Notes: generated from the letters alone by a model not told the origin. Shown: positions 17,071-26,471, counted from the stretch's first letter. The stretch is 64,000 nt of DNA from Microbulbifer sp. GL-2 (GCF_007183175.1 NZ_AP019807.1:434001-498000); one strand, 5' to 3'. A program made the numbers and translations.

Positions 17071-18014
17071 ATTTCCCCCTGCACAAGCACCGTGTCTTTT
17101 CTTACAACCTTACCTTCGAACATATTTTCACCGTTCTCTAGCTGGACTAATATCAAATCACCTAAATCCCCATCAGATTTGGCCTTACCCTTGGCAACTA
17201 TTGTTATGTTTTTAACCACTGATAAAATCACTACCGACCTTCCCATTTCTACCGATGGTATAAATTCAAAGTCATCAGTTGTTATTACCTCACTTGTATT
17301 GAGATGATTCTTGAGGCGCATCCCTTGTGGTATGGTTTCAATTGGAGTGTGCGTTAATTTAGCTATATCAGTGTATTTTTCTTTTACTATAATTCTATCC
17401 GAGTAGGTACCTTTCCTATAGGAGCTGGCAGCTTGTAGCACTGTATCGTAGTGTTCTATTTTTAACCAAAGGGGGAAGTTGTAAATAACTCTACCACTGG
17501 TTTCTAGTGATACATTCACTGCTTCTCTTGATTTTATTTTTCCCTTTGTAAATCTCTTTATAACTATCTGATCTGGCTCAGCACAAAGGTTGACTTCGGG
17601 AATGTTGTCATACGGTACTATTGATAGCTCACTGCCCGCTTCAACTTTGCTATGAAAAACTTTCTTCACTTTTAAATTGACGACATCCATATCCAGATTA
17701 AACAAAGGACAATTAACTTTAACTTTGTCTGGGCCAAAGATATTCAAATGATGTTGAGGGTATAGAGCCATAATTAGGTTCGATAAATCAGATTTATCTA
17801 CCCAATATCCCCTTTCCGTCCAATCTCTTTGTAAATCACCAGGAATTATTATTTCCTTATTTTTCTCTAGCTTAGAACTTATTTCTCCAATTTCGCTCAT
17901 TAAAACTGCTTTACTTTTTTGATTAATTATAGGATGCAGTTTTATTTTAATTTCCTCTGCAACAGCGAATGAAGCAGCCATAAAAATAATTACTACATAT
18001 TTATACTGCTTCAT
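17067..18014 (-). CDS. flgA: P-ring assembly chaperone FlgA
   Basis: A 315-aa periplasmic protein with a signal peptide (ends AVAEE, ~residue 20) and a C-terminal SAF domain (LTHTPIETIPQGMRLKNHL, ~residues 210-300). FlgA chaperones FlgI into the P-ring. The N-terminal half is longer than in enteric FlgA and not recognisable in detail. Lies between flgG and flgH, near its client flgI. Confidence 0.85.
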   Translation of the reverse strand: MKQYKYVVIIFMAASFAVAEEIKIKLHPIINQKSKAVLMSEIGEISSKLEKNKEIIIPGDLQRDWTERGYWVDKSDLSNLIMALYPQHHLNIFGPDKVKVNCPLFNLDMDVVNLKVKKVFHSKVEAGSELSIVPYDNIPEVNLCAEPDQIVIKRFTKGKIKSREAVNVSLETSGRVIYNFPLWLKIEHYDTVLQAASSYRKGTYSDRIIVKEKYTDIAKLTHTPIETIPQGMRLKNHLNTSEVITTDDFEFIPSVEMGRSVVILSVVKNITIVAKGKAKSDGDLGDLILVQLENGENMFEGKVVRKDTVLVQGEM

Positions 18015-18022
18015 TTATATGT

Positions 18023-18787
18023 TCAAACTCTTAACGAGTTATTGATTTTCATAATTTCATCGGCTGCACGAATAACTTGTGAACTTCCCTCATAAGCCCT
18101 TTGTGCCATAGTTAAACTTAGCATCTCTTCAACAAGATCAACATTTGAAGCTTCGATATATCCCTGTCGAACTAAACCCAAACCGTCCTCGCCTGGCTCC
18201 GAATAGTATGCTGATCCAGAATCTTCATTTGCAGCATAGAGACCACCAGTAATAACATCCAGATCTTGCTCGGCCATAAATCCTGCCAGAGATATTTGGC
18301 CAAGGGTTTCTTCACTATTATCAGATAAGCGTGCTGAAACAACTCCGGACTCAGAAATATTGATATCTATAGCATCTGGTGAAACTTGAATACGGTCAGC
18401 TAATAAATAGCCATTTTCTGTTACAAGAAAACCGTTATCATCCAATTTAAAGTTTCCTACTCTTGTATAAGCGAGTGATCCACTAGGTAATTCAACCTCA
18501 AAAAAGCCCTTTCCGGATATGGCAATATCCATCTGATCATCAGATACTTTGAGGTCACCCTGCTCATAAAATCTAGTTATTTGACTAGCCGCAGCCCCCA
18601 TCCCTTGAGATTGTAACTGCCCATTTACCGAGCCTACTTTTTCGGTTTGATATATCAAACTCTCAAAATTGACTCCCTGGCGCTTGTAAGCCGGTGTATT
18701 CAAGTTTGCCATATTATTTGATATAGCATCAATTTGTGCTGCCTCTGCACGCATCCCAGTCGCGGCAATATATAGTGCATCTATCAT
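18023..18787 (-). CDS. flgG: Distal rod protein FlgG
   Basis: A 254-aa axial protein of the distal rod. N-terminus IDAISNNMANLNTPAYKRQG, middle ISGKGFFEVELPSGSLAYTR, and C-terminus VEEMLSLTMAQRAYEGSSQV are the standard FlgG blocks. Length is typical (about 260 aa). It lies directly after flgF. Confidence 0.95.
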   Translation of the reverse strand: MIDALYIAATGMRAEAAQIDAISNNMANLNTPAYKRQGVNFESLIYQTEKVGSVNGQLQSQGMGAAASQITRFYEQGDLKVSDDQMDIAISGKGFFEVELPSGSLAYTRVGNFKLDDNGFLVTENGYLLADRIQVSPDAIDINISESGVVSARLSDNSEETLGQISLAGFMAEQDLDVITGGLYAANEDSGSAYYSEPGEDGLGLVRQGYIEASNVDLVEEMLSLTMAQRAYEGSSQVIRAADEIMKINNSLRV

Positions 18788-18819
18788 AGGTTTTCCAAGG
18801 CTTTATTTATCAATATTTG

Positions 18820-19536
18820 TTAAATTCTACCGACTTTAGATACTAGCTCTTCCATCATGGTGCTATATCCCTGAAGTACTTGCTGACTTCCTTCAAAATG
18901 TCGAGTAAGCTCTACCAAACTGACCATTTCATGTAAGTGGTTTACATTGGACATTTCGAGAAATTCTTGCCTAACCGACGGTTGCTCAAGCAAAGAAACT
19001 GAGGGACTTGAATATTTTCCTTTACCTATTTCCTGCAACATATTATCCGAAGCATCAACTACAGCTATTTTAGCAATAACTTGATCTCCCTCTTGGTAAA
19101 GCTCTCCGTTATTTCTTATTTCAATTGTTCCTGGTTGGACTTGAATATCCCCATCAATTCCTTGAAGTTTTGATCCATCAAGCAGTGTGAGATATCCCTC
19201 GCTATCTACTTTTAGCTCTCCTTGTCGAGTTAACCATGTTCCTACATTATCTCGGACTTGAAAGTAACCATCACCTTCTATTGCCATATTTAGGCTTCGG
19301 CCAGTAAATTTTAAGGCTCCATTTGAATAGTCAACTCGGGAACTCGAGGCTATATTTTTATTATTACTTGCCGTGATAGCTACTTGCTTGCCGCCCAAAT
19401 CTATCGACTGTACTTCTAAATCTGCAACAATACGTTTATATGCATTTGTATCAACATTTGCCAAATTATGTCCGATTGAATTAAGTTTTCTAAGATCAGA
19501 CTGCATAGCATTTAAAATTGTATTAATTCCTTCCAT
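18820..19536 (-). CDS. flgF: Proximal rod protein FlgF
   Basis: A 238-aa axial rod protein, paralogous to FlgG but shorter and more divergent. Carries LNSIGHNLANVDTNAYKRIV at the N-terminus, LNMAIEGDGYFQVRD in the middle and LHEMVSLVELTRHFEGSQQV at the end. Starts on the last base of flhA. The flgF-flgG order is the canonical one. Confidence 0.9.
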   Translation of the reverse strand: MEGINTILNAMQSDLRKLNSIGHNLANVDTNAYKRIVADLEVQSIDLGGKQVAITASNNKNIASSSRVDYSNGALKFTGRSLNMAIEGDGYFQVRDNVGTWLTRQGELKVDSEGYLTLLDGSKLQGIDGDIQVQPGTIEIRNNGELYQEGDQVIAKIAVVDASDNMLQEIGKGKYSSPSVSLLEQPSVRQEFLEMSNVNHLHEMVSLVELTRHFEGSQQVLQGYSTMMEELVSKVGRI

Positions 19537-21620
19537 TACGCTTCTATTGGCTCTCTTTTGTTTTTTTCATCTTGATTAGCTCTCACGATAGAAAATGAGT
19601 TTACCTGTATGTTTGTTGGTACCTCATTTAACGAGATAACTGACATATGGGGCATAAAGCGCTCTATCAACTGCCGCATATGCACTCGTAGTTTTCCGGA
19701 GCATAGTAATACTGGTTTATTTCCGGAGTTAATCATTTGCTCTGCCGATTTAGCAATACTCATTGTAAATGTTTCAATCAACCTTGGATCGGCTGCCAAG
19801 CTGCTCACCCCATCTGTATTATTAATACTTGCCGATAGATTTCTCTCTAGTCGAGGCTCTAGTGTGAGTACTTGCAATGTACCGTCTCTATCTAGTAAAG
19901 GCTCACATATTACTCGACCGAGCTGTTGGCGAACCAACTCTACAAGTATATGGACATCTTTTATTGAGCGAGATTTATCAACCAAAGACTCGGCAATAAG
20001 CTCGATATTGTTAATTGGCACTTTCTCTTTAATTAACAGCTTCAGAATTTTCTGAATATCACTTAATGATAAGTTATCAGGGATTAACTCATCATATAAT
20101 CCAGGCTGAGACATCTTAACCTTTGAAAGCAGTGTTTCAGTCTCCTTTCTAGTTATCAGTTCATCTGCATGCTTTCTAATAACTTCACTGAAATGTGTAA
20201 ATATCACTGTAATCGGATCTACTACCGTTAGCCCGCTTTCTTTTGCTTGACTTCGTTGTGAGTTATCGATCCATACAGCAGGTAATCCATAAGAAGGATC
20301 TTTAGTTTTTATTCCATTGACATCAATACTGCTACTTGTACTTATTCCCAAAAGCTTATTTTCGTAGCATTCAGACTTAGCCACTCTTGAACCAAATAAT
20401 CTGATTTCATATGCGTTTGGCTCAAGATTTTGTGATATTGAGACCTTTAATGTTGGCACTATTACACCCATCTCTTGGGTATACTGTCCTCTAAAGCTCT
20501 TAATTTTTTCAATAAAAATTGAATCCTTGGATAGGAACTCACCCAACTCAGAACCCGATTGTATCTCTAATGGTTCGACGACAATATCGTGATACCCAGC
20601 GTTTTCGTTTCTGCTTTCTTCCGCATTTTCCGCAGCTAGTTCATCATCAGTAATTTCTGACTGATTTTTATTTAAAATGACGAATAGAGTCGGGATAAAA
20701 ATAGCTAGCAATATTCCTATTGGCCAAAGAGGGATCCCAGGCAAGATAGAAAAACATGCTAATGCAATACACACCAGAACTAAACTCTTAGGATATCTAC
20801 TTATTTGCTTCGAAATTTCATTACCTAAAAAGGAGTCACTAGATGCACGGGTAATAATGATTCCTGTTGCCGTAGATATAATTAACGCAGGTATTTGAGT
20901 GACAATGCCATCTCCAACTGTCATTAATGTGTAGGTATGGAGAGCATCCCCCCAGCTCATACCTATTTGGGCAATTCCTACTGTTAATCCACCAATAATA
21001 TCGATAAGAATAATGATAATGCCAGCAACAGCATCACCTTTCACGAATTTACTTGCACCATCCATGGAGCCATAGAAGTTTGCCTCACGCTCGATTTCTT
21101 TTCGCCTTTTCTGAGCCTCGGTCTCATCGATAAGCCCCATGTTGAGGTCAGCATCAATACTCATTTGCTTACCAGGCATACTATCTAGAGTAAAGCGAGC
21201 AGCTACTTCTGCAACTCGTTGTGCGCCACTTGTTACGACTATAAACTGCACAACAATTAGGATGAAGAAAACAACCAGGCCTACAATGTAATTTCCTCCT
21301 ACAACATATTCACCTACTGCTCCAATAACTTCACCTGCATCACCATCACTTAAAATCAATCTGGTCGCTGCGATATTTAATGCAAGCCTTAGAAGCGTGG
21401 CTATTAGTAGGATTGCCGGAAAAGTAGAAAACTCTACTGGACGATCCATATAAAAAGTTAGAAGAAGTATAAGTAGGGCTGTACTTAAATTAAACAATAG
21501 TAGGAAGTCCAACACCTCTGATGGTATTGGTGCGAATAAGACCACTAGAATTCCGATAACCCCTAAAACAAGGGCAACCTCACTCTTTGTTCCAAACATT
21601 CTCTCAAGCATTGAGTGCAT
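19536..21620 (-). CDS. flhA: Flagellar export gate protein FlhA
   Basis: A 694-aa export-gate component, full length. About eight membrane helices occupy residues 1-310, with the highly conserved cytoplasmic loop RFTLDSMPGKQMSIDADLN and LIDETEAQKRRKEIEREANF between them. The C-terminal ~360 residues form the cytoplasmic nonameric ring that docks substrates and chaperones. It overlaps flhB by 17 bases. Being intact, it supports a working export gate. Confidence 0.96.
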   Translation of the reverse strand: MHSMLERMFGTKSEVALVLGVIGILVVLFAPIPSEVLDFLLLFNLSTALLILLLTFYMDRPVEFSTFPAILLIATLLRLALNIAATRLILSDGDAGEVIGAVGEYVVGGNYIVGLVVFFILIVVQFIVVTSGAQRVAEVAARFTLDSMPGKQMSIDADLNMGLIDETEAQKRRKEIEREANFYGSMDGASKFVKGDAVAGIIIILIDIIGGLTVGIAQIGMSWGDALHTYTLMTVGDGIVTQIPALIISTATGIIITRASSDSFLGNEISKQISRYPKSLVLVCIALACFSILPGIPLWPIGILLAIFIPTLFVILNKNQSEITDDELAAENAEESRNENAGYHDIVVEPLEIQSGSELGEFLSKDSIFIEKIKSFRGQYTQEMGVIVPTLKVSISQNLEPNAYEIRLFGSRVAKSECYENKLLGISTSSSIDVNGIKTKDPSYGLPAVWIDNSQRSQAKESGLTVVDPITVIFTHFSEVIRKHADELITRKETETLLSKVKMSQPGLYDELIPDNLSLSDIQKILKLLIKEKVPINNIELIAESLVDKSRSIKDVHILVELVRQQLGRVICEPLLDRDGTLQVLTLEPRLERNLSASINNTDGVSSLAADPRLIETFTMSIAKSAEQMINSGNKPVLLCSGKLRVHMRQLIERFMPHMSVISLNEVPTNIQVNSFSIVRANQDEKNKREPIEA

Positions 21621-22713
21621 CCTGGTCTTTAATATCTCTAGCTATTGGGGGCAAGCGTTTTTCTCTTAGTTCACCAAATAATTTTGCAACCGGCACGTAG
21701 CTTTCAACTGGTATGTAGTCATCTACTTTTGTTCTCTTATAGAGTGCCCGTGCCAATGGTGGCTTTTGCATTATTTTAATGTTATGTTTTCTGGCCAATT
21801 CACGAATAAGTAAAGCTGTTTTGCCTTTGCCTTTGGCTGTTACTTTAGGAGCTAGCATACTGCTTTCATGGTATTTTAAAGCAACAGATATATGAGATGG
21901 GTTTGTTACAATTACATCTGCCGACGGCACACTTCCCAGGCCCGCAGTTTTACTTCTCAACTCTTGCTGGAGTTCTTTTATTTTCTGCTTAACCTTCGGG
22001 TCTCCATCTCTACGCTTTATCTCATCTTTAACTTCTTGTTTTGTCATTCTCATTTGCTTTAAGAAGCTTTTTCTTGAAAACAAGAAATCTAACAGGGCTA
22101 TAGCAGCAATTATCGGTATCAACATAGCCAACACCTCTACGAGCGCGCTAATAAATATAGATAATGCGGAACTTGGGTCATGATTCGTCAGTGCAAGCCA
22201 ACTGTTTAATTTACTTTTAATATAGAAGAATAGAAACCCAATTAAGACGGCAACTTTTATTAGTGCTTTAAAAAGATCAAATAATGTCTTTAACGAAAAG
22301 ATTTTTTTAAACCCATTAACGGGATTTAACTTGTCAAAACTTGGCTTTAATGGATGTCCCGAAAAGACAAACCCTGTTTGAATGATATTTCCTAATGTCG
22401 CAAATAGCGCCGCCAATAGCATAATTGGCACAATAACAAATATGGATCTTTGAATTTGAAGGCTAGCCCACTCTAAGATATTTTCGTCACTGCCACTCGC
22501 CACTTCGGAGAAGTCCAACATCCCTGATAGATTATCAAGGAGCTGGCCGGCCAGTAACTCTCCCATACCCACTATTAATATCAAAAACCCAATTAGCGTA
22601 AAGAGAGAAATTACCTCTAAACTTTTAGCGACTTGCCCCCTTTTTTTTGCTTCTTTTAGCTTAAACGGAGAAGCTGGTTCGGTTTTTTCTGAAGATGAAT
22701 TGTTATTGGCCAT
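21604..22713 (-). CDS. flhB: Flagellar export switch protein FlhB (NPSH variant)
   Basis: A 369-aa gate protein with four membrane helices (residues ~30-210) and a cytoplasmic autocleaving domain that switches export from rod/hook to late substrates. The cleavage motif, usually NPTH, reads NPSH at residues 271-274 (in VIVTNPSHISVALKY). The Asn and Pro needed for cleavage are retained. The rest (FDKLNPVNGFKKIFS, MTKQEVKDEIKRRDGDP) matches the family. Coupled to fliR by a one-base overlap. Confidence 0.95.
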   Translation of the reverse strand: MANNNSSSEKTEPASPFKLKEAKKRGQVAKSLEVISLFTLIGFLILIVGMGELLAGQLLDNLSGMLDFSEVASGSDENILEWASLQIQRSIFVIVPIMLLAALFATLGNIIQTGFVFSGHPLKPSFDKLNPVNGFKKIFSLKTLFDLFKALIKVAVLIGFLFFYIKSKLNSWLALTNHDPSSALSIFISALVEVLAMLIPIIAAIALLDFLFSRKSFLKQMRMTKQEVKDEIKRRDGDPKVKQKIKELQQELRSKTAGLGSVPSADVIVTNPSHISVALKYHESSMLAPKVTAKGKGKTALLIRELARKHNIKIMQKPPLARALYKRTKVDDYIPVESYVPVAKLFGELREKRLPPIARDIKDQDALNA

Positions 22714-23477
22714 TACGGAACTAGCATTTGCCCCCAGTAGCCAAATATTTTCTCAAAAACCGCGGTAATTGGTGATATCAAATAACTTAGAGAGGCGGTT
22801 AAAATAAACAAACCGAGAAATATTTTAAGTGGCAATCCAACAAAATACGGATTTACCTGTGGCATCGTACGAGCAAACACGGCTATAACCAAATCAACCA
22901 AAAGCAGCCCGAGCAGTATGGGGGCAGCCAAAATTGCCCCATACATAAACATCATCCCTGAAGCAATAAATGCATCTAGCAATCCATTTGGATGGATACT
23001 GCTCCCTATGGGGACTATATTCAATGTTTCTATAATGCCTTTAAGGAGTGCATGATGCCCATTCATCAAAAAGAATATGGTAGTACCAAGTAAGGTGAGT
23101 AATGTTCCTATCAGGGAGTTTTGCGTGTTTGATTGTGGATTTAGTAGTGTCGCCGCACCAAGTCCCATCTGGAAATCAATCAATCTTCCTGCAACTAAAA
23201 ATACGGACATTGCAGCCATTACTACAGCAGATAGAGTGATGCCTACAACTAGCTCTTTTGCCATTATCGTAATTAGTTCATAGCTACTGCTAATTCTAAT
23301 CTCACTAATTATTACAAATGGAGTTAAAACCAAGGCAATCGCAATTATTAAAAAAAATCTGATCCGAGCTGGCAGGCTGATTGCTGGTTGCAAGGGAAAT
23401 GCCATAAAGATAGGCGCAATACGACACGCAATAAGTAACATGCTTACGATAAAATCAAGTCCAGCCTGGATTGACAT
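22713..23477 (-). CDS. fliR: Flagellar export gate protein FliR
   Basis: A 254-aa inner-membrane gate subunit with about six hydrophobic helices. Family segments include ARIRFFLIIAIALVLTPF near residue 37 and FARTMPQVNPYFVGLPLKIF near residue 200. It overlaps fliQ and flhB by one base each. Normal length. Confidence 0.94.
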   Translation of the reverse strand: MSIQAGLDFIVSMLLIACRIAPIFMAFPLQPAISLPARIRFFLIIAIALVLTPFVIISEIRISSSYELITIMAKELVVGITLSAVVMAAMSVFLVAGRLIDFQMGLGAATLLNPQSNTQNSLIGTLLTLLGTTIFFLMNGHHALLKGIIETLNIVPIGSSIHPNGLLDAFIASGMMFMYGAILAAPILLGLLLVDLVIAVFARTMPQVNPYFVGLPLKIFLGLFILTASLSYLISPITAVFEKIFGYWGQMLVP

Positions 23478-23743
23478 TACATCAGCTCAACGATCCGACG
23501 AAACACTCCTTCCGTATAAAAAACAATGGTACTTAACATCCATGTACCAAAGATAAATATTATGCCGATTATGCTTAGCATTTTTGGCACAAAAGTTAGA
23601 GTCATCTCCTGTATTTGGGTTACCACTTGAAAAATACTAACAAGCATCCCGACTACCAGAGCCGTGCCCAATATGGGAGACGATACCAGTCCTGCCGTGG
23701 CTAGCATTTCTCTGACCATTTCTAGCGCAACTTCTGGTGTCAT
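23477..23743 (-). CDS. fliQ: Flagellar export gate protein FliQ
   Basis: An 88-aa protein with two membrane helices. Signature GMLVSIFQVVTQIQEMTLTF (~residues 32-51) is characteristic. Normal length and the usual fliQ-fliR-flhB-flhA order. Confidence 0.95.
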   Translation of the reverse strand: MTPEVALEMVREMLATAGLVSSPILGTALVVGMLVSIFQVVTQIQEMTLTFVPKMLSIIGIIFIFGTWMLSTIVFYTEGVFRRIVELM

Positions 23744-23789
23744 ACCGGTAACTTTACAGCACAGCTAAAGATGTAACTACTATCGCTCA

Positions 23790-24932
23790 TTAGTTATTCT
23801 TTTTTGTTTCTGTCAAAGACTGAAAGCGAGAAAGTGAATTAATTAATCGCTCGCCCTGCTCATTGACCTCACTATTCAATATTTGTGTTACGATTTCTTC
23901 AGCCTTTTCCTGCTCTCCAGAATCTGATTCCAAAAGAGCTTGCGCAAAACGACCTGCAAAGGAGTTGGCACTTAATCTATTTGCCACCTTTGCCTGGACA
24001 GCAGCACTGTTTCTTTCTCCTTTAAGAAGATTAATTATTGCCAGTGTTCCTAGTGTCTCAGAAAATCTCGGTTCTAGTTCTTTAGCGCGCAGCGCTGTTT
24101 TTTCAGCGCTTGATAAATCCCCATTACAAATATGAGCCCATGCCAAGGCATTGTAAGTACCTAAATGGGTTGGCATATTATCGACAGCTTTCTGCAGACT
24201 ATTTGTGGCATGTGAAAATTCCCCTCGGAGTAGTGCCAACAAACCCTCTCCAAGCCATCCCCTACCACTCGATGGTTTTTCTGCTAAAGCAACGGCAAAG
24301 TGATTCTCTGCTACCTGTAATTCACCATCACCTAAATTCAGGATACCGATAATCACATTGGCTTCAACATTCCGGGGAGACTTGCTGAGGATTGCATCAG
24401 CCTTGGTCCGCGCTGATTCTCTATCCTCTTGATCTAGAGCTAACAGGGCTGATACTGACTCCGCTTCCAGCGCAGTTTCCTCACTTGTTTTAGCAAAGAT
24501 AAGGAGCTGTTCAGCCTCTTCCATACGTCCCAGATAGTGCAGTGCCCGCGCTTTAAGTAATGCGGACCTAGGTGATAATGTTTCCAGCCCATCCAGGGTG
24601 CTCAATGCATTTTGTGGCTGCTGTAACGCTAGCTGGGCCCAAGCAATATTATATTTCACAATATCTTGGGGAACTTTAGAGCCTAGCTGAGATGTGAATT
24701 CCTCAATGGCAACGCTGTATTCACCTTTATACATGCATAACATGCCCTTCTGAAACAATAGTGATGAATCTTCAGGCCAGTGACTTAACCCTTGTTGCAA
24801 GTAATGCTCAGCTTTTTCCAATTCACCTGCTCTCAAGCAGGTTTCCACCAATTCAATGAGTAAACGTTGGTTTTCGCTGTCTACTTTAAGAAAAGAAGCA
24901 AGCTTATTGATCTTACTTTTCAAGTCTTCCAT
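23790..24932 (-). CDS. Tetratricopeptide-repeat protein, first gene of the flagellar-type operon
   Basis: A 380-aa cytoplasmic all-helical protein (no signal peptide) with TPR or TPR-like helical pairs along most of its length, e.g. AGELEKAEHYLQQGLSHWPE near residue 36 and LSSAEKTALRAKELEPRF near residue 275. It is 46 bases upstream of fliQ with no terminator between, so it should be co-transcribed and is apparently the first gene. No standard flagellar protein matches it. TPR folds are used by class II type III chaperones and by assembly factors such as pilotins, so a chaperone or assembly role is plausible but unproven. AGGAA lies before the chosen ATG. Confidence 0.75.
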   Translation of the reverse strand: MEDLKSKINKLASFLKVDSENQRLLIELVETCLRAGELEKAEHYLQQGLSHWPEDSSLLFQKGMLCMYKGEYSVAIEEFTSQLGSKVPQDIVKYNIAWAQLALQQPQNALSTLDGLETLSPRSALLKARALHYLGRMEEAEQLLIFAKTSEETALEAESVSALLALDQEDRESARTKADAILSKSPRNVEANVIIGILNLGDGELQVAENHFAVALAEKPSSGRGWLGEGLLALLRGEFSHATNSLQKAVDNMPTHLGTYNALAWAHICNGDLSSAEKTALRAKELEPRFSETLGTLAIINLLKGERNSAAVQAKVANRLSANSFAGRFAQALLESDSGEQEKAEEIVTQILNSEVNEQGERLINSLSRFQSLTETKKNN

Positions 24933-24952
24933 CGTTTCATTTCCTAAAAATA

Positions 24953-24975
24953 GCCGCTAACGACCTCCGAGCGGC
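24953..24975 (-). promoter_or_regulatory. Leader hairpin before the flagellar-type operon
   Basis: On the minus strand GCCGCT, an 11-base loop and AGCGGC form a 6-bp GC-rich stem followed by TATTTTT, 20 bases before the TPR gene start. It resembles a short intrinsic terminator or attenuator in the mRNA leader. It overlaps the -10 of the sigma-28-like promoter candidate, so both readings cannot hold for the same transcript. Confidence 0.3.
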
Positions 24976-24995
24976 GTAATGTACCACAAACTTTA
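24968..24995 (-). promoter_or_regulatory. Candidate sigma-28 (FliA) promoter for the operon
   Basis: On the minus strand TAAAGTTT (24995-24988) matches the sigma-28 -35 consensus in all eight positions. After a 12-base spacer (11 is usual) comes GCCGCTCG, matching five of eight positions of the -10 consensus GCCGATAA, including the GCCG core. The candidate would place the whole operon, including its own fliA, under FliA control. The weak -10 half keeps confidence low. Confidence 0.35.
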
Positions 24996-25939
24996 CAAAT
25001 GCAAATAATTTTTCATTAAGCTGAAACACAAGATATCTATTGGCGACCTTTTTGCTCCACTTTACCACCACTGTGATTATTTTTTGTGCAAAACCTAAGA
25101 GTTTTATTGTTTTAAATTTGAGTAATTGGCTGTTTTACTGGTCTTTTGCTGAAGATAAATTTTGATTTACTTGTTTTTACTCTTGCTAACAGTGAAACAT
25201 GTAATGTTATGTCACATATGACATGTTGTATGCTTATGGGATTTTCTCTATTCTTGGTCACCTCACGGAATCCATACGAGCCGCGCTTACGTTCTCCAGC
25301 CAAAAAGCTTCTATCAAACCTTCGCTACGCTTCACTTGTGAAGCTGTACCGTACTTCCTCAATACAAACACGATCATTTTACGAACAAGTGCAAGTGGCT
25401 AATTAATTAGGATACGCTATATATAGCATGGTGGTTTGACATGGTGTTTTTATTCAATTTCGAAGTGTAATCTGTATACACCTACTCTGTAATCAAAACA
25501 CTTTTCATACTAAATATCATTAGTAAAGCAGATATCCTCTGGGGCACTTTATTATATCTCGGTTGGATCCTAACTATTTAAGCCTGATATTACGGCTGGA
25601 CCACTATCCAGGGGTGGTAGATTAGGGGCGCAGGTATTAAAGCCACAAAAGTAAGGTTTGATTCGCGAAAGTAGGTCGGCGATTCTCATGCGGATCGGCT
25701 TTCCCTTTGGGCACAGACTCTTTTTCGGCTTACCACTGCTAAAGCAACTACTGGGATTAGCGGATGCTCTAGGCTTGGTCGCTATACAGGTATACAAACA
25801 CTAGGGGTACCGGCTGTATTACTGTCGAGCTTTTCTTTTTACCTTTTACTGCCAAGTCAATCAATATCAGACGTTTTTGATCGATTATTTTGTGTACATA
25901 CGATCCCGGCCCTAGGAACCTTCCTATTTCCCGCTCTGC
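24996..25939. other. Intergenic stretch, AT-rich, no gene recognised
   Basis: About 0.94 kb upstream of the flagellar-type operon. Short open frames on both strands have no recognisable content. I see a 7-bp perfect inverted repeat GCTTCAC/GTGAAGC with a 2-base loop at 25329-25344 and a weaker one, ATGTCA/TGACAT, at 25209-25224. These could be regulatory sites, but nothing links them to a known regulator. Confidence 0.4.
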
Positions 25940-26260
25940 TTACTATCAACGACAAGAAAGACATAAACAATGGAGCCAGGGCGCAACCCTTTTGCTGCTG
26001 GATCACTATTTAGAGCTAGTGGATTGGAGTGGTCGACATTTAGACCCCAGAAAGCGCGGCACCATTTCTGAGAACATTCCTCCCATTCTTGAGCGACTGG
26101 GAGTCTCGCCAAAACACTGGCTCTATCTCAATCGAAATTTTGAAAGCCGTTTTAAAGGTTTGGTAGGGTCTGCTGAGGCCGTACGAAACGCTTGCAGGCA
26201 AAGCGCTGGGTACACGGCATAAGCGCCTGTCGACACTACCTTTCTGCCACCCCCTGCTAG
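25940..26260 (+). pseudogene. Remnant of a REP-associated (IS200-like) tyrosine transposase
   Basis: The frame encodes DHYLELVDWSGRHLDPRKRG, then PILERLGVSPKHWLYLNRNF and ESRFKGLVGS, the distinctive C-terminal tail of Y1-type REP-associated transposases of Gammaproteobacteria. The N-terminal catalytic HuH/Tyr domain is missing upstream. Near 26198 the frame shifts: the expected tail KRWVHGISACR reads on in another frame to a TAG at 26258-26260. It is therefore a 5'-deleted, frameshifted relic. It lies between the flagellar-type operon and the Rhs locus. Confidence 0.6.
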
Positions 26261-26471
26261 TTCCCACCCATTCTCTCGATACTACTTTCCACTTTTTCTC
26301 TAAAGTCACAGTTTTTCTAAGCCCAAGCATAGATATGCAGCATTTCACGTCCCCTTAACTATAAGCAGAAAGAAATAGCCATTGGAACTAGCGCCAGCAA
26401 CGCTGCTGGCGCCTTTCTCTAATCTATGGGTATTCAGAATTAATTTTCAACTCCAATTATTTTCAATCATT

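Noticed and set aside
4549..24932. Cluster as an ordinary lateral or polar flagellum
   Set aside because: Genes for FliG, stator, filament, filament cap and hook-filament junction are all missing here. They could still exist elsewhere in the genome, so this is held open in the findings.
25112..25797. Small open frames upstream of the flagellar-type operon (25112-25303, 25146-25406, 25570-25797)
   Set aside because: Overlapping on both strands, no ribosome sites and no recognisable content.
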